Assembly: GCF_014805685.1 (NCBI RefSeq)
Contig: NC_060911.1
Location: 11,913,212-11,977,211 of the forward strand
DNA from: Silurus meridionalis
Lineage: Eukaryota > Chordata > Actinopteri > Siluriformes > Siluridae
Length of the DNA: 64,000 nt
Direction of reading: 5' to 3'
Every line of letters begins with the position of its first letter. Within the stretch, counting starts at the first letter, position 1. The position numbers were made by a program, and so were the translations under genes. Of the stretch, positions 47,430 to 58,849 are shown in pieces. The notes below the pieces were generated by a model that worked only from the letters and a program-made list of their open reading frames with translations, had not been told where the DNA came from and made no database searches.

Positions 47430-48930
47430 AAGGAGAGGAGGAAGACGTCTAAGATTGTGGGCACTTTAAATGTTGGTAATATGACTGGTAAAGGGAGAGA
47501 GGTAGTTGATATGATGGAGTGGAGAAACCAGGAACATTTGAGGTGATTTTAAACTGTTCTATCATGGTGTGGATGGAAAGAGAAATGGTGTATTTGTGAT
47601 ACTGAGGGAAGTGTACAAAAAGATTGGAGTGGAGATAAAGAACATTTCTGATAGGGTGATGAACATGAACAAGTTGAGAGCACAGTGCTCATGCTCCTTT
47701 TCCTCCAGCCCACTTGAGGAGCATAGCACAGTGCTTATGCTCCTCAAGTGGGCTGAAGGAAAAGGAAAAATTCTGGAGTGAGTTAGATGAAGTGGTAGAA
47801 GGTGTACCCAGGAATGAAAGATTGGTGATTGGGGCAGACTTTAATGGGCATGTAGGTGAAGGGAACAGAGGTGATGAGAAGGTTATGGGTAGGTATGGCT
47901 TTAAGAAGAGGAATGTGGAAGGGCAGATGGTGGTAGATTTTGCTAAAAGGATTGAAATGGTAGTGGTGAACACTTATTTTAAGAAGAAGGATGATCCTAG
48001 ATTGACGTATAAGAGTGGAGGAAGGTGCACACAGGTGAACTATGTTCTATGTAGGAGATGCAACCTGAAAGAGATTGAAGACTGAAAGGTGTTGGCAGGG
48101 GACAGTGTAGCTAGACAGCATCGGATGGTGGTCTGTAGGATGGTTTTGAAGGTGAAGAAGAAGAGGAGGAGAGTGAGAAATGAACTAAAAATAAGATGGT
48201 GGAAACTGAAGGAGGAAGAGTGTAGTGTGAGGTTCAGGGAAGAGGTCAGACAGGGGTGGGTGATTGGGCAACTACTGCAGGAGTGATGAGGGAGGCAGCT
48301 AGAAAGGTACTTGGTGTGACATCTGGAAATAGAAACGTGGTAGTGACATGGTGGTGAAATGAGGAAGTGCAGGAAAGCATAAGGAGAAAGAGTTTGGCAA
48401 AACAGGATTGGGATCGGCATAGAAAAGTAGGCAGGAAAGCAAGAAGCTGCGGCAGCAGGTGAAAGGGGATGTAGCAGAAGCAAAGGAAAAGGCATATGAG
48501 GAGCTGTATGAGAAGTTGGATAGCAGGAGTGATATGTGATAGAAGTTTATAGGACTGTGGTGAGACCTGTAATGTTGTATGGTTTAGAGGCAGTGGCATT
48601 GACTTAAAGACATTAGGTGGAGCTGAAGGTAGCAGAGCTGAAGATGTTGAGATTTTCAGTGGGAGTGACGAGGATGGACAGAATTAAATATTAGTTTATT
48701 AAAAGGACAGCGCATGTAGAGTTTTGGAGACAAAGTGAGAGAGGCCTGATTGAGATGGTTTGGACATGTGGAGAGGAGGGACATGAGAATGATGAGGATG
48801 AAGCCACCAGGAAGAAGAAGAAAAAGAGGAAGGCCAAGGAGGAGGTTTATGGTTGTGGTAAGGGAAGACATGCAGCTAGTTGGCTTGAAAGAGGCAGATT
48901 AGTATTGAGACGGGTGATACACTGTGGCTA
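47430..48930 (+). pseudogene. LINE endonuclease/3' domain ORF remnant without reverse transcriptase
   Basis: The start reads IVGTLNVGNMTGKGREVVDM (endonuclease N-terminus). Later come WSELDEVVEGVPRNERLVIG then ADFNGHVGEGNRG, containing the catalytic ADFN block, and GRCTQVNYVLCRRCNLKEI, where the usual TQVDYVL aspartate is asparagine. The linker IRWWKLKEEECSVRFREEVR follows. At about 48522 the text jumps from YEKLD to IAGVICD-type 3' sequence and VVRPVMLYGLEAVAL, then RKRGRPRRRF. Several frameshifts and stops; not functional. Confidence 0.75.
47698..47763. repeat. Short inverted duplication inside the LINE
   Basis: Arms of 28 bases (47698-47725 and 47736-47763) are complementary with one mismatch, around a 10-base loop. 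The right arm (TATGCTCCTCAAGTGGGCTG) is the normal LINE sequence (compare TATGCTCCACAAGTGGGCTG near 56149); the left arm is an inverted extra copy replacing normal sequence. Confidence 0.9.
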
Positions 48931-49519
48931 ATGGGAGCAGCCAAAAGAAGTAGAAGATGAAGACAAAGTTTTAAGATTTTTAAAACAATTAGACAGCATT
49001 TTTAAAACATTTTATGGACCTTAAGAGCTACAGTACTGTTGTTGTACAAAACTCCCAGAATGCATTGCAGCATGAATAAATTATGAATGTTTTTACTATT
49101 TTCTTGATTTGTTTTTATTTTGGTGTAGACTATTTTGTGATGTTTAGAGATGGTTGCCTGTTTTTTTTATCCATTTTTTTGTCACCATGTTGAGACTTAA
49201 ACACTGATAGTTGATGTGTGTGACAGTCCAAAGATTTTATTTGTACAGGTTGTGTGTAGGACTCTTTCTCTGCAGTCACTTCACTGAATTGACTTTTTTG
49301 GAAAACATTTGTTTTTCAAATATGCTAAAATTCTTCACATTATTCGAAGGCCTAACAACTGAAATATCAACACCAACTAAATAAAAAATATTTTCAAGCA
49401 ATAGCAACTTCTAGTTGGCACAACAATAAAAAGCTGAAAAACTAGGATTAGAAAAATTATTCCAAAAAGATACCCAGAAGCTGCCATACCTTGTTATCCT
49501 GTAACACATCTTTTCCACA

Positions 49520-49655
49520 AAGAGCCAGTGTGGGTGCAAGTTTTCATTCCAACCAATCAAGAAAACACCTGATAATCATTTGCAATGCAAATCATTAGAT
49601 TTTGGTGTTGCGCTTGGTTGCTTGGTTGGAATGAAAACCTGCACACACACGGACA
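49520..49655. mobile_element. Small fold-back MITE
   Basis: GTGCAAGTTTTCATTCCAAC then CAATCAAG is answered by CTTGGTTGGAATGAAAACCT then GCAC, an inverted pair about 30 bases long separated by about 80 bases. No coding capacity. Confidence 0.7.
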
Positions 49656-49669
49656 CAGATTATACACCC

Positions 49670-50577
49670 TTGCTCTAACGGCTTCTCACTGCTGCTGCCA
49701 GCAGTGAAGACCAATCAACTGTAGTTTTGTAGCTCCGGCCCAAGTCTATGTGCTCTTGTGATATTCACAACAGCAGGGATGCTGAAGTGATGCCTGTTCA
49801 ATACCTGAGTGGCAGTTATGTGAGTGGTAGGTGGAGGCAACATGGCAGGCGAAAACAAGACAGCATGTTTCTGTTTACAATTACAAAAATTCTGAAGTTA
49901 GCAAAGACATTTACACTACATCAGTAATTATACAGTGACTGCCTTTGAATAAAAGCACCATGGAGCATAATATCAATCCATCTTTGTCCTTGACTTAAAT
50001 ACAGGCTCTACACTCCTGCACAATAGTAACAGAAAAACTATTAGGTTTTGCTGTTTTTTTCCTTGATATTTACATAAACTACTGTTTTTGTTTTACAGTT
50101 ACATTTCTTTTTGCCATTTCACACATTTAACTCTTTAATCCCACAGCAATATCCTCAGTTTTAAAAGCACATACTGTAAAAAAATTCTGTAAAACAAACA
50201 TTCACAGGACAGTCCTATGCTGTTTTTTATTAACAGTAAAATCCCCTATAAAATGATGCATTCTAAATAATTTTGTTGTTTTTGAGAAAGTATAAACAGT
50301 ATACTGTGAATTACAAAACTACAGCCTACATACAGCCTTAGTCAAAATCAACTGATTTAAAACAGAGGATGATTAACAACTCCAAAACCAGCATTACCAT
50401 TTCAATGAAATGTGTATTGGGTGGCAGAATAGTACAAAACTCCCAGCAAGCATTGCAGCATTAATAAATTATGCAGCTGAATATTTTGGTGTTGTTTGTT
50501 TGTTGTTACTTTCTTAGTAGACTGTTTTGTGATTGAGTTTTCAATCAATCCATTTTTGATCAAGTGGTTTTGGTCAA
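49670..50577. repeat. Right arm of the large inverted repeat
   Basis: 49670-50060 is the inverted counterpart of 45850-46260 and 50540-50577 that of 45745-45782. The part between (about 50160-50520) is direct-repeat copy 2 and interrupts the arm. Confidence 0.7.
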
Positions 50578-50900
50578 TTTGTTATTATTACCACACTATT
50601 GACCTTATTATCTAATCTCAATTAGTGATCAACTACTAATCTAACAGGTCATTTTGAATTAATCTCATATATTCATGTTACTACCTTTTAAAACTATCAG
50701 AAAACATTTTAAACACCTTTAGAGCCACAGCACTGTTTAGAGACACACAAACATCAAGAATCAGTTAATGAAACTCAACAATGGCGACTACTAACAAAAG
50801 ACTTCCATGCCACAATGCATGCTGGGTGCCAGAATAATACAAAACTCCCAGAATGCACTTCAGCATGAATAAATTATGCAGCTGAGCGTTCTTACATTTT
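50215..50900. repeat. Direct repeat copy 2 (no LINE)
   Basis: It follows 46465-47181 and then 48963-49085 in order but lacks the LINE: CATGTTACTACCTTTTAAAA then CTATCAGAAAACATTTTAAA at about 50672-50711 corresponds to the two sides of the insertion. The CTCCCAGAATGCATTGCAGC then ATGAATAAATTATG block occurs at 49050, 50440 and 50845. Confidence 0.6.
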
Positions 50901-51224
50901 TTTTATTTGCTATTATTTTGATGTTTGATTTGTTGTAACTTTTCAGTAGACTTTTTTTAGTGATGTAACTGCATATTGCATATAAGATGATGTACTGTAG
51001 ATGTCTTTAATATTCATGTTGAAGAACCATATTCTAAAATTGTTGCATAATTTGTAGATGCAGTTTTTTGCGGATTAGTGAACATCTGCCTATCTTTACT
51101 TCTGCCTCTCTGAAATGTCCTTTATATACCCAGTCATGTTATGGGCCTGTTGCCTAATGTTTCTCCAGCGGTTTCTTTTTCTTCTTTTCCTTTTTTTTCT
51201 TTTTTTTTTTTTAGCTGTTTCCTC

Positions 51225-51350
51225 AGTTTAAACATATATGTTTTCTATGTTCTGTTGTGAATAAAATAGGGTTTATGCAATTTGTAAATAATTGCATTCT
51301 GTATTATTTACATTTTACACAGCGTTCAGAATTTTTTGTTGTAGAATATG
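51225..51350. mobile_element. TA-type MITE right-end fragment
   Basis: GTGAATAAAATAGGGTTTAT, AATTGCATTCTGTATTATTT then ACATTTTACACAGCG is the right end of the MITE family whose left end is at 37735. Confidence 0.5.
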
Positions 51351-51872
51351 CCGTTTCTTGAATGTCCACATTCCATCCAACACCAAAAAATTTCTTCAAA
51401 ACGTCAGGTTGTAGTCCAAGTAAAATTTCCAGTTCTTACCAGTGGTTAATGGCAAGTGGGTTCATGCAAAAGGTGAAAAATATCTGACTTAAAGAAATAG
51501 CCATGCAGACCAGATAGTATTCCTGTCATGCAAAATACTATGGAGTGTATATCTATCAGCAGTGCTCTGTCACACTTTCCTAGTTTGATGCTTAGCAGGT
51601 GTTTATTAGTTCTTTCCCCTCATATGTTTATATTGCCCACAGTTGTTTCCATTTACCCTTTTATGAATTTGTCTATATTAATTCCTCTGTGCTTTCGTTT
51701 GTTCTTTGTGAAGTACTGTAAAAATATACAGACATGTTTCACATACTTGCTGTACAAAAAAAAAACACCCAGGGTTTTATAATTCCTTCAGAATTGCTGC
51801 ACATATTCTGCAAAAATGGTTCCCTACTACATAAATAATCCTGCAAGGCAATTTTCAAAATTCTCTTCAATG

Positions 51873-51976
51873 AAAATATTCTGCAGGTTAAAACACTCTG
51901 CAATAGTTGCTGGATATATAAATATATATAAATCTCCAGGAACTATTGCAGTGTGTTATAACCTGCAGAATATTTT
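51873..51976. repeat. Hairpin-forming inverted repeat, ~104 bp
   Basis: AAAATATTCTGCAGGTTAAA then ACACTCTGCAATAGTTGCTG is answered by CCAGGAACTATTGCAGTGTG then TTATAACCTGCAGAATATTT. Arms of about 41 bases have four mismatches. The Tc1 copy C begins ten bases further. Confidence 0.85.
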
Positions 51977-51985
51977 ATATATATA

Positions 51986-53549
51986 CAGTGAGGAAAATAA
52001 GTATTTGAACACTCTGTTTTTAGCAAGTTCTCCCACTTAGAAATCATGGAGGGGTCTGAAATTGTCATCGTAGGTGCATGTCCACTGTGAGAGACAAAAT
52101 CTAAAAAAAAATCCAGAAATCACAATACATGATTTTTAAACTATTTATTTGTAGGATACAGCTGCAAATAAGTATTTGAACACCTGTCTATCAGCTAGAA
52201 TTCTGACCCTCAAAGACCTGTTAGTCTGCCTTTAAAATGTCCACCTCCACTACATTTATTATCCTAAATTAGATGCACCTGTTTGAGGTCGTTAGCTGCA
52301 TAAAGACACCTGTCCACTCCATACAATCAGTAAGAATCCAACTACTAACATGGCCAAGACCAAAGAGCTGTCCAAAGACACTAGAGACAAAATTGTACAC
52401 CTCCACAAGGCTGGAAAGGGCTACGGGGAAAGTGCCAAGCAGCTTGGTGAAAAAAGGTCCACTGTTGGAGCAATCATTAGAAAATGGAAGAAGCTAAACA
52501 TGACTGTCAATCTCCCTCGGACTGGGGCTCCATGCAAGATCTCACCTCGTGGGGTCTCAATGATCCTAAGGAAGGTGAGAAATCAGCCCAGAACTACACA
52601 GGAGGAGCTGGTCAATGACCTGAAAAGAGCTGGGACCACCGTTTCCAAGGTTACTGTTGGTAATACACTAAGGCGTCATGGTTTGAAATCATGCATGGCA
52701 CGGAAGGTTCCCCTGCTTAAACCAGCACATGTCCAGGCACGTCTTAAGTTTGCCAATGACCATTTGGATGATCCAGAGGTCATGGGAGAAAGTCATGTGG
52801 TCAGATGAGACCAAAATAGAACTTTTGAGTCATAATTCCACTAAACGTGTTTGGAGGAAGAAGAATGAGGAGTACCATCCAAGAACACCATCCCTACTGT
52901 GAAGCATGGGGTGGTAGCATCATGCTTTGGGGTGTTTTTCTGCACATGGGACAGGGCGACTGCACTGTATTAAGGAGAGGATGACCGGGGCCATGTATTG
53001 CGAGATTTTGGGGAACAACCTCCTTCCCTCAGTTAGAGCATTGAAGATGGGTCGAGGCTGGGTCTTCCAACATGACAATGACCCGAAGCACACAGCCAGG
53101 ATAACCAAGGAGTGGCTCTGTAAGAAGCATATCAAGGTTCTGGCGTGGCCTAGCCAGTCTCCAGACCTAAACCCAATAGAAAATCTTTGGAGGGAGCTCA
53201 AACTCCGTGTTTCTCAGCGACAGGCCAGAAACCTGACTGATCTAGAGAAGATCTGTGTGGAGGAGTGGGCCAAAATCCCTCCTGCAGTGTGTGCAAACCT
53301 GGTGAAAAACTACAGGAAACGTTTGACCTCTGTAATTGCAAACAAAGGCTCCTGTACCAAATATTAACATTGACTTTCTCAGGTGTTCAAATACTTATTT
53401 GCAGCTGTATCATACAAATAAATAGTTACTGTGACTGTGTCTCTCACAGTGGACATGCACCTACGATGACAATTTCAGACCCCTCCATGATTTCTAAGTA
53501 GGAGAACTTGCAAAATAGCAGGGTGTTCAAATACTTATTTTCCTCACTG
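51986..53549 (+). mobile_element. Full-length Tc1 element, family 2 copy C (1564 bp)
   Basis: Ends CAGTGAGGAAAATAAGTATT and its complement are flanked by TA (51984-51985, 53550-53551). Inner repeats AAATAAGTATTTGAACACCT at about 52166 and the complement near 53381 give the IR/DR arrangement. It is the same family as 12001-13581 but in the opposite orientation. Confidence 0.94.
52350..53367 (+). pseudogene. Tc1 transposase (DD34E), broken, copy C
   Basis: It starts [20 protein letters not shown] and is open to DHLDDPE at about 52778. There GAGGTCATGG replaces an expected GAGGAGTCATGG, a 2-base loss that shifts the frame just before [11 protein letters not shown] (first aspartate). The frame is broken again at HPRTPSLL near 52895 and near 52930. 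The rest is open: [33 protein letters not shown] (second aspartate), [11 protein letters not shown] (glutamate, 34 residues later), to a normal end at TAA 53365-53367. It retains almost the whole length of an intact family member. Confidence 0.9.
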
Positions 53550-53897
53550 TATATATATTGGATTTTTACTCACACCTATTTTTATTGGATTATTCAAACA
53601 CAAAATCATACAACTTTAGGGTACAATGAGAATAATCAACAACAAACAATAAACAAACAAATAAATAAGAATATATACAGAAGCACTGTATAGGCACAAA
53701 CTAAAATCAAACCAATACTACAAACCATTTCAGAATGACTTTGATTTTGCTGCTTTAAAGTAAAAGGTCATCCTATACAGTATATTGCATAAAACATGGG
53801 TCTGCTTATTAAAATATGCAAAACCTTTATAAAATTTTTTAAATCCAACTTTTTAACTTTAAATCCAGCTGTGAGGTAGATGCAGGATGAATATAGG

Positions 53898-54050
53898 AGG
53901 TGGTAGCTCGGTGCTTAAGATGTTGTATTTTTGCTCTGAAGGTTGAGAGTTCAAATCCCACCACCACAAAGCTGCTGCTGGGCCCTTGAGCAAGGCCCCT
54001 AACCCTTAGTTGTATAAATAAGATCATTGTAAATTGCTCTGGATAAGGGT
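53898..54050 (+). mobile_element. tRNA-derived fish SINE, plus strand
   Basis: The head GGTGGTAGCTCGGTGCTTAA (A box) and GAGTTCAAATCCCACC (B box) are followed by CTGCTGGGCCCTTGAGCAAG then GCCCCTAACCC and an AATTGCTCTGGATAAGG tail. Same family as 31197-31372. Confidence 0.75.
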
Positions 54051-54479
54051 GGCTTCTCTGTATTTGGAGATATTTTATTGCTGTTTGTTTTACTGTAATG
54101 AAGGCATGTTCCTCTCTTTGTTTGGAGTCATGCATTGAGATGAATGTTAATGGTTATTTTATTAAGAATAAGAAATGTAGCCAGTGCTGTTCCTTTGGCT
54201 TGGGGTTTCACACACTTTGTCAAAATAAATTTTTTTAATCAATTTGCCACTAAATCTCTTTTACACGGTAAACCATTGGGGAATATACACAAAGTCTAGG
54301 GAAAATAAAATGTCACAATGTACCAAGAAGAGTGCTGTAGCCCTGCTGTTGAACATGCATGCCACAAGTTCCAGCATTCATGCTTGTTTTTTCTATAGCA
54401 AACAGCTTAATGTAGCCTTTTATTTTAATTTATGGGTAAGAAATATCATTAAAACTATAGTCACATAATACAGAAAAAT

Positions 54480-54770
54480 AGTTTATGCTTTTCACAGTTT
54501 TTAGTATGGACTGAGTCAGTCTGAATTGGAACAGTGCCTCCAGCACCAGCACACTGAGCACTGGGGCTCCCCAAGCTGTGTGCTCAGGCCCCTGCTGACT
54601 CACAACTGTGCAGCTATGCACAGCTCCAACCACATCATCGTTCTAGAATGACACGACCACTGGTGGGTCTCATCAGCAAGAATTACTTGACAGCATACAG
54701 ATAGTAAGAAGTTGGTGTACAGCCAAGAACCTGTCTCTGAATGTGTGTAAAACAAAACAGATCTGGTGTT
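54480..54770 (+). mobile_element. L2/Rex-like LINE reverse-transcriptase relic
   Basis: ACTGAGCACTGGGGCTCCCC then AAGCTGTGTGCTC reads LSTGAPQAVCS, a decayed LSTGAPQGCVLSP block of LINE reverse transcriptases. AGTTGTGCAGCTATGCACAG-type sequence (DCAAMHSSNHII) and AACCTGTCTCTGAATGTGTG then TAAAACAAAAC (NLSLNVDKTKE) follow in the right order. Confidence 0.6.
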
Positions 54771-54774
54771 CACC

Positions 54775-55730
54775 TACCGAAGAGACTGAATTCGCATTTC
54801 AATCCAACCTGACATCAAACTGGGAAACGCATGATTCCCAGGCAGGATCGGTTTACTAGCTAAAGTATAGGCAGAGCAGGCAAAGGGCCTTGGTTTTGGA
54901 GGTGGGGCCTCCATAACCCTAACAAACCTAAATACAAGTTCACCAATCAAGGCCAGCAGAAGAATAGGTTCTTTGTCCATTGAATATAAGTATCTGTCAC
55001 ACACCTGAAGTGAAACCAGTAAATATCAGGGTTTAATTGTGTGTCCCCGCCCTCTGAGAACATGAAAAGTCTGTGAACAGTGATGAACAAATTCCAAATT
55101 TTCTGGATACTGACCTGGTGGCAGCAAAACAAATACATCCCTTAGAAATGCTAAATAGGCACACAAAGAAAGCACAGCTCGTGATTCAGGTATTTAAGCT
55201 GTTATTGTGTATATTTAATAATAAAATATAGTATATTAAATAACAGCCTCCTTCATGCTACATAATTTTTTAAATAAATACAATTTACTTTACACTCACA
55301 TTTTTTAAACGCAATATATAATATGATCTATATTGATATATATAGTCTATTGCTCATAGACACTTTAACCCCATTTTACTCTACAGAGTAGGCAAAAATG
55401 TTTATTTTCTCAACATAAAACAGTGGATCAGTGTGTCACTGTTCAAAATCAATTACAGAACAAATTACTAAAAGTCCTGGGTGATTCAGTCAGTGTGTCT
55501 ATATGGGATATATATAATACATTTATAATCTTAAACTAACTAAAGTTAGCATTTTAAAGTAAGGTGAAAAACATTATAACAAAGAAAATTATTATTTGAC
55601 AGTGTGGTCTGGCTAATGACATGTGGCCATGGCCAAAAAATAATAATAAAAAGATGAGCTGGTCCAGATTGCCTTTCATATTTTCTTCTTTTTTCTTTTA
55701 GTGTTGATCTTAGTTAAAGTTGTATTAATA
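54775..55730. other. Intergenic sequence without recognised element
   Basis: AT-rich DNA before the LINE copy at 55733. No gene or clear repeat. Confidence 0.45.
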
Positions 55731-55732
55731 TG

Positions 55733-57335
55733 CAAGCCAGTGCACTCTTAGTGCCGGTCCCAAGCCCAGATAAATGGGGAGGTTTGCGTTAGGAAGAGCA
55801 TCCAGCGTAAAACATGTGCCAAATCAAATATGCGGATCACGAATCAGAATTTCATACAAGATTGGTCGAGGCCCGGGTTAACAACGACCGCCACAGGTAT
55901 CGTTAGCCGACAGGGTACCGGTGGAAATTGGGCTACTGTTGGCCAAAGCAGGAGAAAGGTGGATGGCCAGGAGCATTGGAGGTGGGTTTAAACTGTTCTA
56001 TCATGGTGTGGATGGAAAGAGAAATGGTGTAGGGGTAATTCTGAAGTAAGAGTACAGTAAGAGTGTAGTGGTGGTGAAGAGAGTTTCTGATAGGGTGATG
56101 AACGTGAAGCTGGAAGTTCAAGGGGTGATAATAAATGTCATCAGTGCTTATGCTCCACAAGTGGGCTGCGAGATGGAGAAGAAGGAAAGATTCTGGAGGG
56201 CATTAGATGAAGTGGTAGAAGGTGTACCTAGGAATGAACGATTGGTGATTGGGGCAGACTTTAATAGGCATCTAGGTGAAGGGAACAGAGGTGATGTGAT
56301 GAGGAGGTGATGAGGAGGTGATGGTGGGTATGGCTTTAAGGAGAGGAATGTGGAAGGGCAGATGGTGGTAGATTTTGCTAAAAGGATGGAAATGGCAGTG
56401 GTGAACACTTATTTTAAGAAGAAGGAGGATCATAGGGTGACGTATAAGAGTGGGGGAAGGTGCACACAGGTGGACTATGTGCTATGCAGGAGATGCAACC
56501 TGAAGGAGATTGGAGACTGTAAGGTGTTGGGAGAGGACAGTGTAGCTAGACAGCATCGGATGGTGTTCTTTAGGATGGCTTAGGAGGTAAAGAAGAAGAG
56601 GAGGAGAGTGAGGACTGAAAGAAGAATAAGATGGTGGAAACTGAAGGAGAAAGACTGTAGTGTGAGGTTCAGGGAAGAGGTCAGACAGAGGCTCAGTGGT
56701 GGTGAAGAGGTGCAGGATGATTGGGCAACTACTGCAGAAGTGATAAAGGAGACAGCTAGGAAGGTATTTGTTATGACATCTGGAAATAGAAAAGAAGACA
56801 AATAGACGTGGTGGTGAAATGAGGAAGTGCAGGAGAGCATAAGGAGAAAGAGGTTGGCAAAACAGAATTGGGATGGACAGAATGATGAGAAAAGTAGGCA
56901 GGAGTACAAGGAGATGCGGCAGCAGGTAAAGAGGGATGTGGTGAAAGCCAAGGAAAAGGCATATAAGGAGCTGTATGAGAGGTTGGACACTAAAGAAGGG
57001 GAAAAGGATTTGTACCGATTGGCCAGGCAGAGGGACCGAGCTGGGAAGGATGTGCTGAAGTTAGAGCAATAAAGGATGGAGATGAAAATGTGTTGACTAG
57101 TGAGGAGAGTGTGTTGAGAAGGTGGAGGGAGGATTTTGAGCAGCTGATGAATGAGGAAAATCAGAGAGAGAGAAGGTTGGATGATTTGGAGTTGGTGAAG
57201 CAGGATGTGAATAGGATTAGTAAGGAGGAAGTGAGAGCAGTGATTAAGAGGATGAAGAGTGGAAAGTTGGCACGGAGTAAAAGACAGGAGGCGGAGATGG
57301 AGATTGCAGAGATGAAGATGAGGTTTTAATGGGAG
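55733..57335 (+). mobile_element. RTE-like LINE, 5' part, internally deleted and split by a hAT element
   Basis: It starts with the family leader GCCAGTGCACTCTTAGTGCC ... GGTCGAGGCCCGGGTTAACA ... AAATTGGGCTACTGTTGGCC. The element runs to 57335, is interrupted by the hAT insert, and resumes at 58858-59187. The reverse transcriptase is missing: at about 57270 AAGAGTGGAAAGTTGGCA (linker) joins CGGAGTAAAAGACAGGAGGC (3' domain). Confidence 0.85.
55950..57327 (+). pseudogene. LINE endonuclease ORF remnant without reverse transcriptase
   Basis: Recognisable blocks in order: FKLFYHGVDGKRNGVG, VQGVIINVISAYAPQVGCEM (endonuclease core), RNERLVIGADFNRHLGEGNR with the catalytic ADFN motif, GRCTQVDYVLCRRCNLKEIG with the expected aspartate kept, IRWWKLKEKDCSVRFREEVR, and RLDTKEGEKDLYRLARQRDR, up to ISKEEVRAVIKRMKSGK. 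It then joins directly to SKRQEAEMEIAEMKMRF from the 3' domain. Frames break at about 56308, 56582, 56804 and 57072. Confidence 0.8.
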
Positions 57336-58591
57336 CAGAGGTGGGAAGTAACGGAGTACAAATACTTCGTTACTGTACTTAAGTAGATTTTTCTGGTATC
57401 AGTACTTTACTCCACTATTTATTTTTCAGACAACTTATCACTTCTACTCATTACATTTTTACACAATCTGTACTTTTTACTTCTTACATTTTCAAAACCG
57501 GCTCGTTACTTTACTTTTAATCCATTGATTTGGTGAAATATATATTTTTTACACTGCGGGCCGATTTCAGCCGAACAATGGATTTCCTGTTACTGCGCGT
57601 CTTTTTCAATCCGCTGGTGTATAAAGTCCTGACTCTCACTCTTTATGAAGATAAGAATCAGCAGGCAGAAGGCAGTAAGAAGTTTGGGGTTAATGTGGAT
57701 GAGACAGAGGGAGTCAGTGATGAGAACATGACTGAGAACAGACACATTCATGATCATCATCATCTTTTCTCTGCTTGTGTTCTGTATGTGGATCTTCAGT
57801 CTGGATACATTCATTAGGTAACAACATTTTTAATTAGTTTTGTATTAATATATATAAATTTGGCTGTCAAAATTAAAATTATTGTAAACGGCGCTAGATG
57901 TTATTAATGCTATTAATTCAGCGCGCATTTCTGTTTTTACCATTTTTATAAAAAGTATAAATACATAAATAAATAACTAAATATAAAAGAGGCGAAATTA
58001 AACCTCCAGCAAAACATACACTTATTCACGACTTCCCTTCTTTACTTTGATATAAAATAAATAAATAAACTCCACCGAAAAATTTTTAATCAGTAAACTT
58101 TTGTTTTATTTTTGCACAAAGTCTCAAATCAAACACCAAATCCGCCATGTTTTACACAATTAACCCTCTAGGTGGCGTTTTGTGGGTTTTTCCCTCATAA
58201 TGGCGACACGAACATAAATTACTGTCTTTATTGATTGTACAGATAAAAACAAAACATCTTACAAATCTGTGAAAATGTCTATGATTATATATAAAAGCTT
58301 CTTGACTTGAAGAGGTGCACTTTCTCCGGTATCACTGCATTAACTGTCCGTGTGGAAAGATAGCTAAGGCTCTTAATGATGTCCACATGTCTCTGCACTG
58401 TTATAGCCTTTATATTTAATCACTGTACATATGCTTACATATATATCACATGCTGTAAATATGCTACATATTTATCTGCACTATTTGCACGATTGCTACT
58501 TTTTGCACTTCTGGTAGATGCCAAACTGCATTTCATTGCTGTGTACCTGTACTATGCAATGACAATAAAGTTCTATCTATCTATCTCTCTA

Positions 58592-58638
<47 letters not shown>

Positions 58639-58849
58639 GATATTAATATGATGTGAGGTCCAGTTAACAGCTAAAACGGGTAGAAGTAATAACTACTTTT
58701 TACTGAAGTACAGGTCAGAGCCAAGACTTCTTTACTTTCACTTAAGTAAAAAAGTATAATCAGTACTTCAACTTTTACCCGAGTATTTTAAAACATGAGT
58801 ATCTGTACTTCTACTTAAGTAAAGGATGTGTGTACTTTTGCCACCTCTG
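57336..58849. mobile_element. hAT-type non-autonomous element (1514 bp) nested in the LINE
   Basis: Ends CAGAGGTGG and CCACCTCTG are inverted, and AATGGGAG stands on both sides (57328-57335, 58850-58857), a perfect 8-base target duplication as made by hAT transposases. Subterminal GTACTTAAGTAG-type motifs occur at both ends. No transposase was recognised; a frame at 57530-57817 has no known domain. The interior carries a retroposon-like tail at 58558-58639. Confidence 0.9.
58558..58639. repeat. Retroposon-like tail with (ATCT)n/(GTCT)n microsatellite
   Basis: AATGACAATAAAG, a typical 3' tail of L2-type fish LINE/SINE, runs into CTAT and then GTCT repeats. Sequence upstream (about 58300-58557, GCACTATTTGCACGATTGCT then ACTTTTTGCACTTCTGG) probably belongs to the same retroposon, which would be nested inside the hAT element. 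Confidence 0.65.

Larger units (their letters stand above)
47194..48962 (+). mobile_element. RTE-like LINE, near full ends but internally deleted
   Basis: It begins with the family 5' leader (TTGCACAAGCTAATGCACTC ... GGTCGAGGCCCGGGTTACCA ... AAATTGGGCTACTGTTGGCC) and ends near AGCCAAAAGAAGTAGAAG. A probable 12-base duplication, ACAAAATTTTAA (47182-47193) and ACAAAGTTTTAA (48963-48974), flanks it with one mismatch. The apurinic endonuclease half is present in pieces, the reverse transcriptase is absent, and the 3' end resumes near 48522. Confidence 0.8.

Noticed and set aside
48040..48495. 151-codon minus-strand frame rich in Ser, Leu and Phe
   Set aside because: Antisense shadow of the purine-rich LINE ORF.
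57530..57817. 95-codon open frame inside the hAT element
   Set aside because: No transposase motif or other known domain; could be captured sequence but cannot be supported as a gene.
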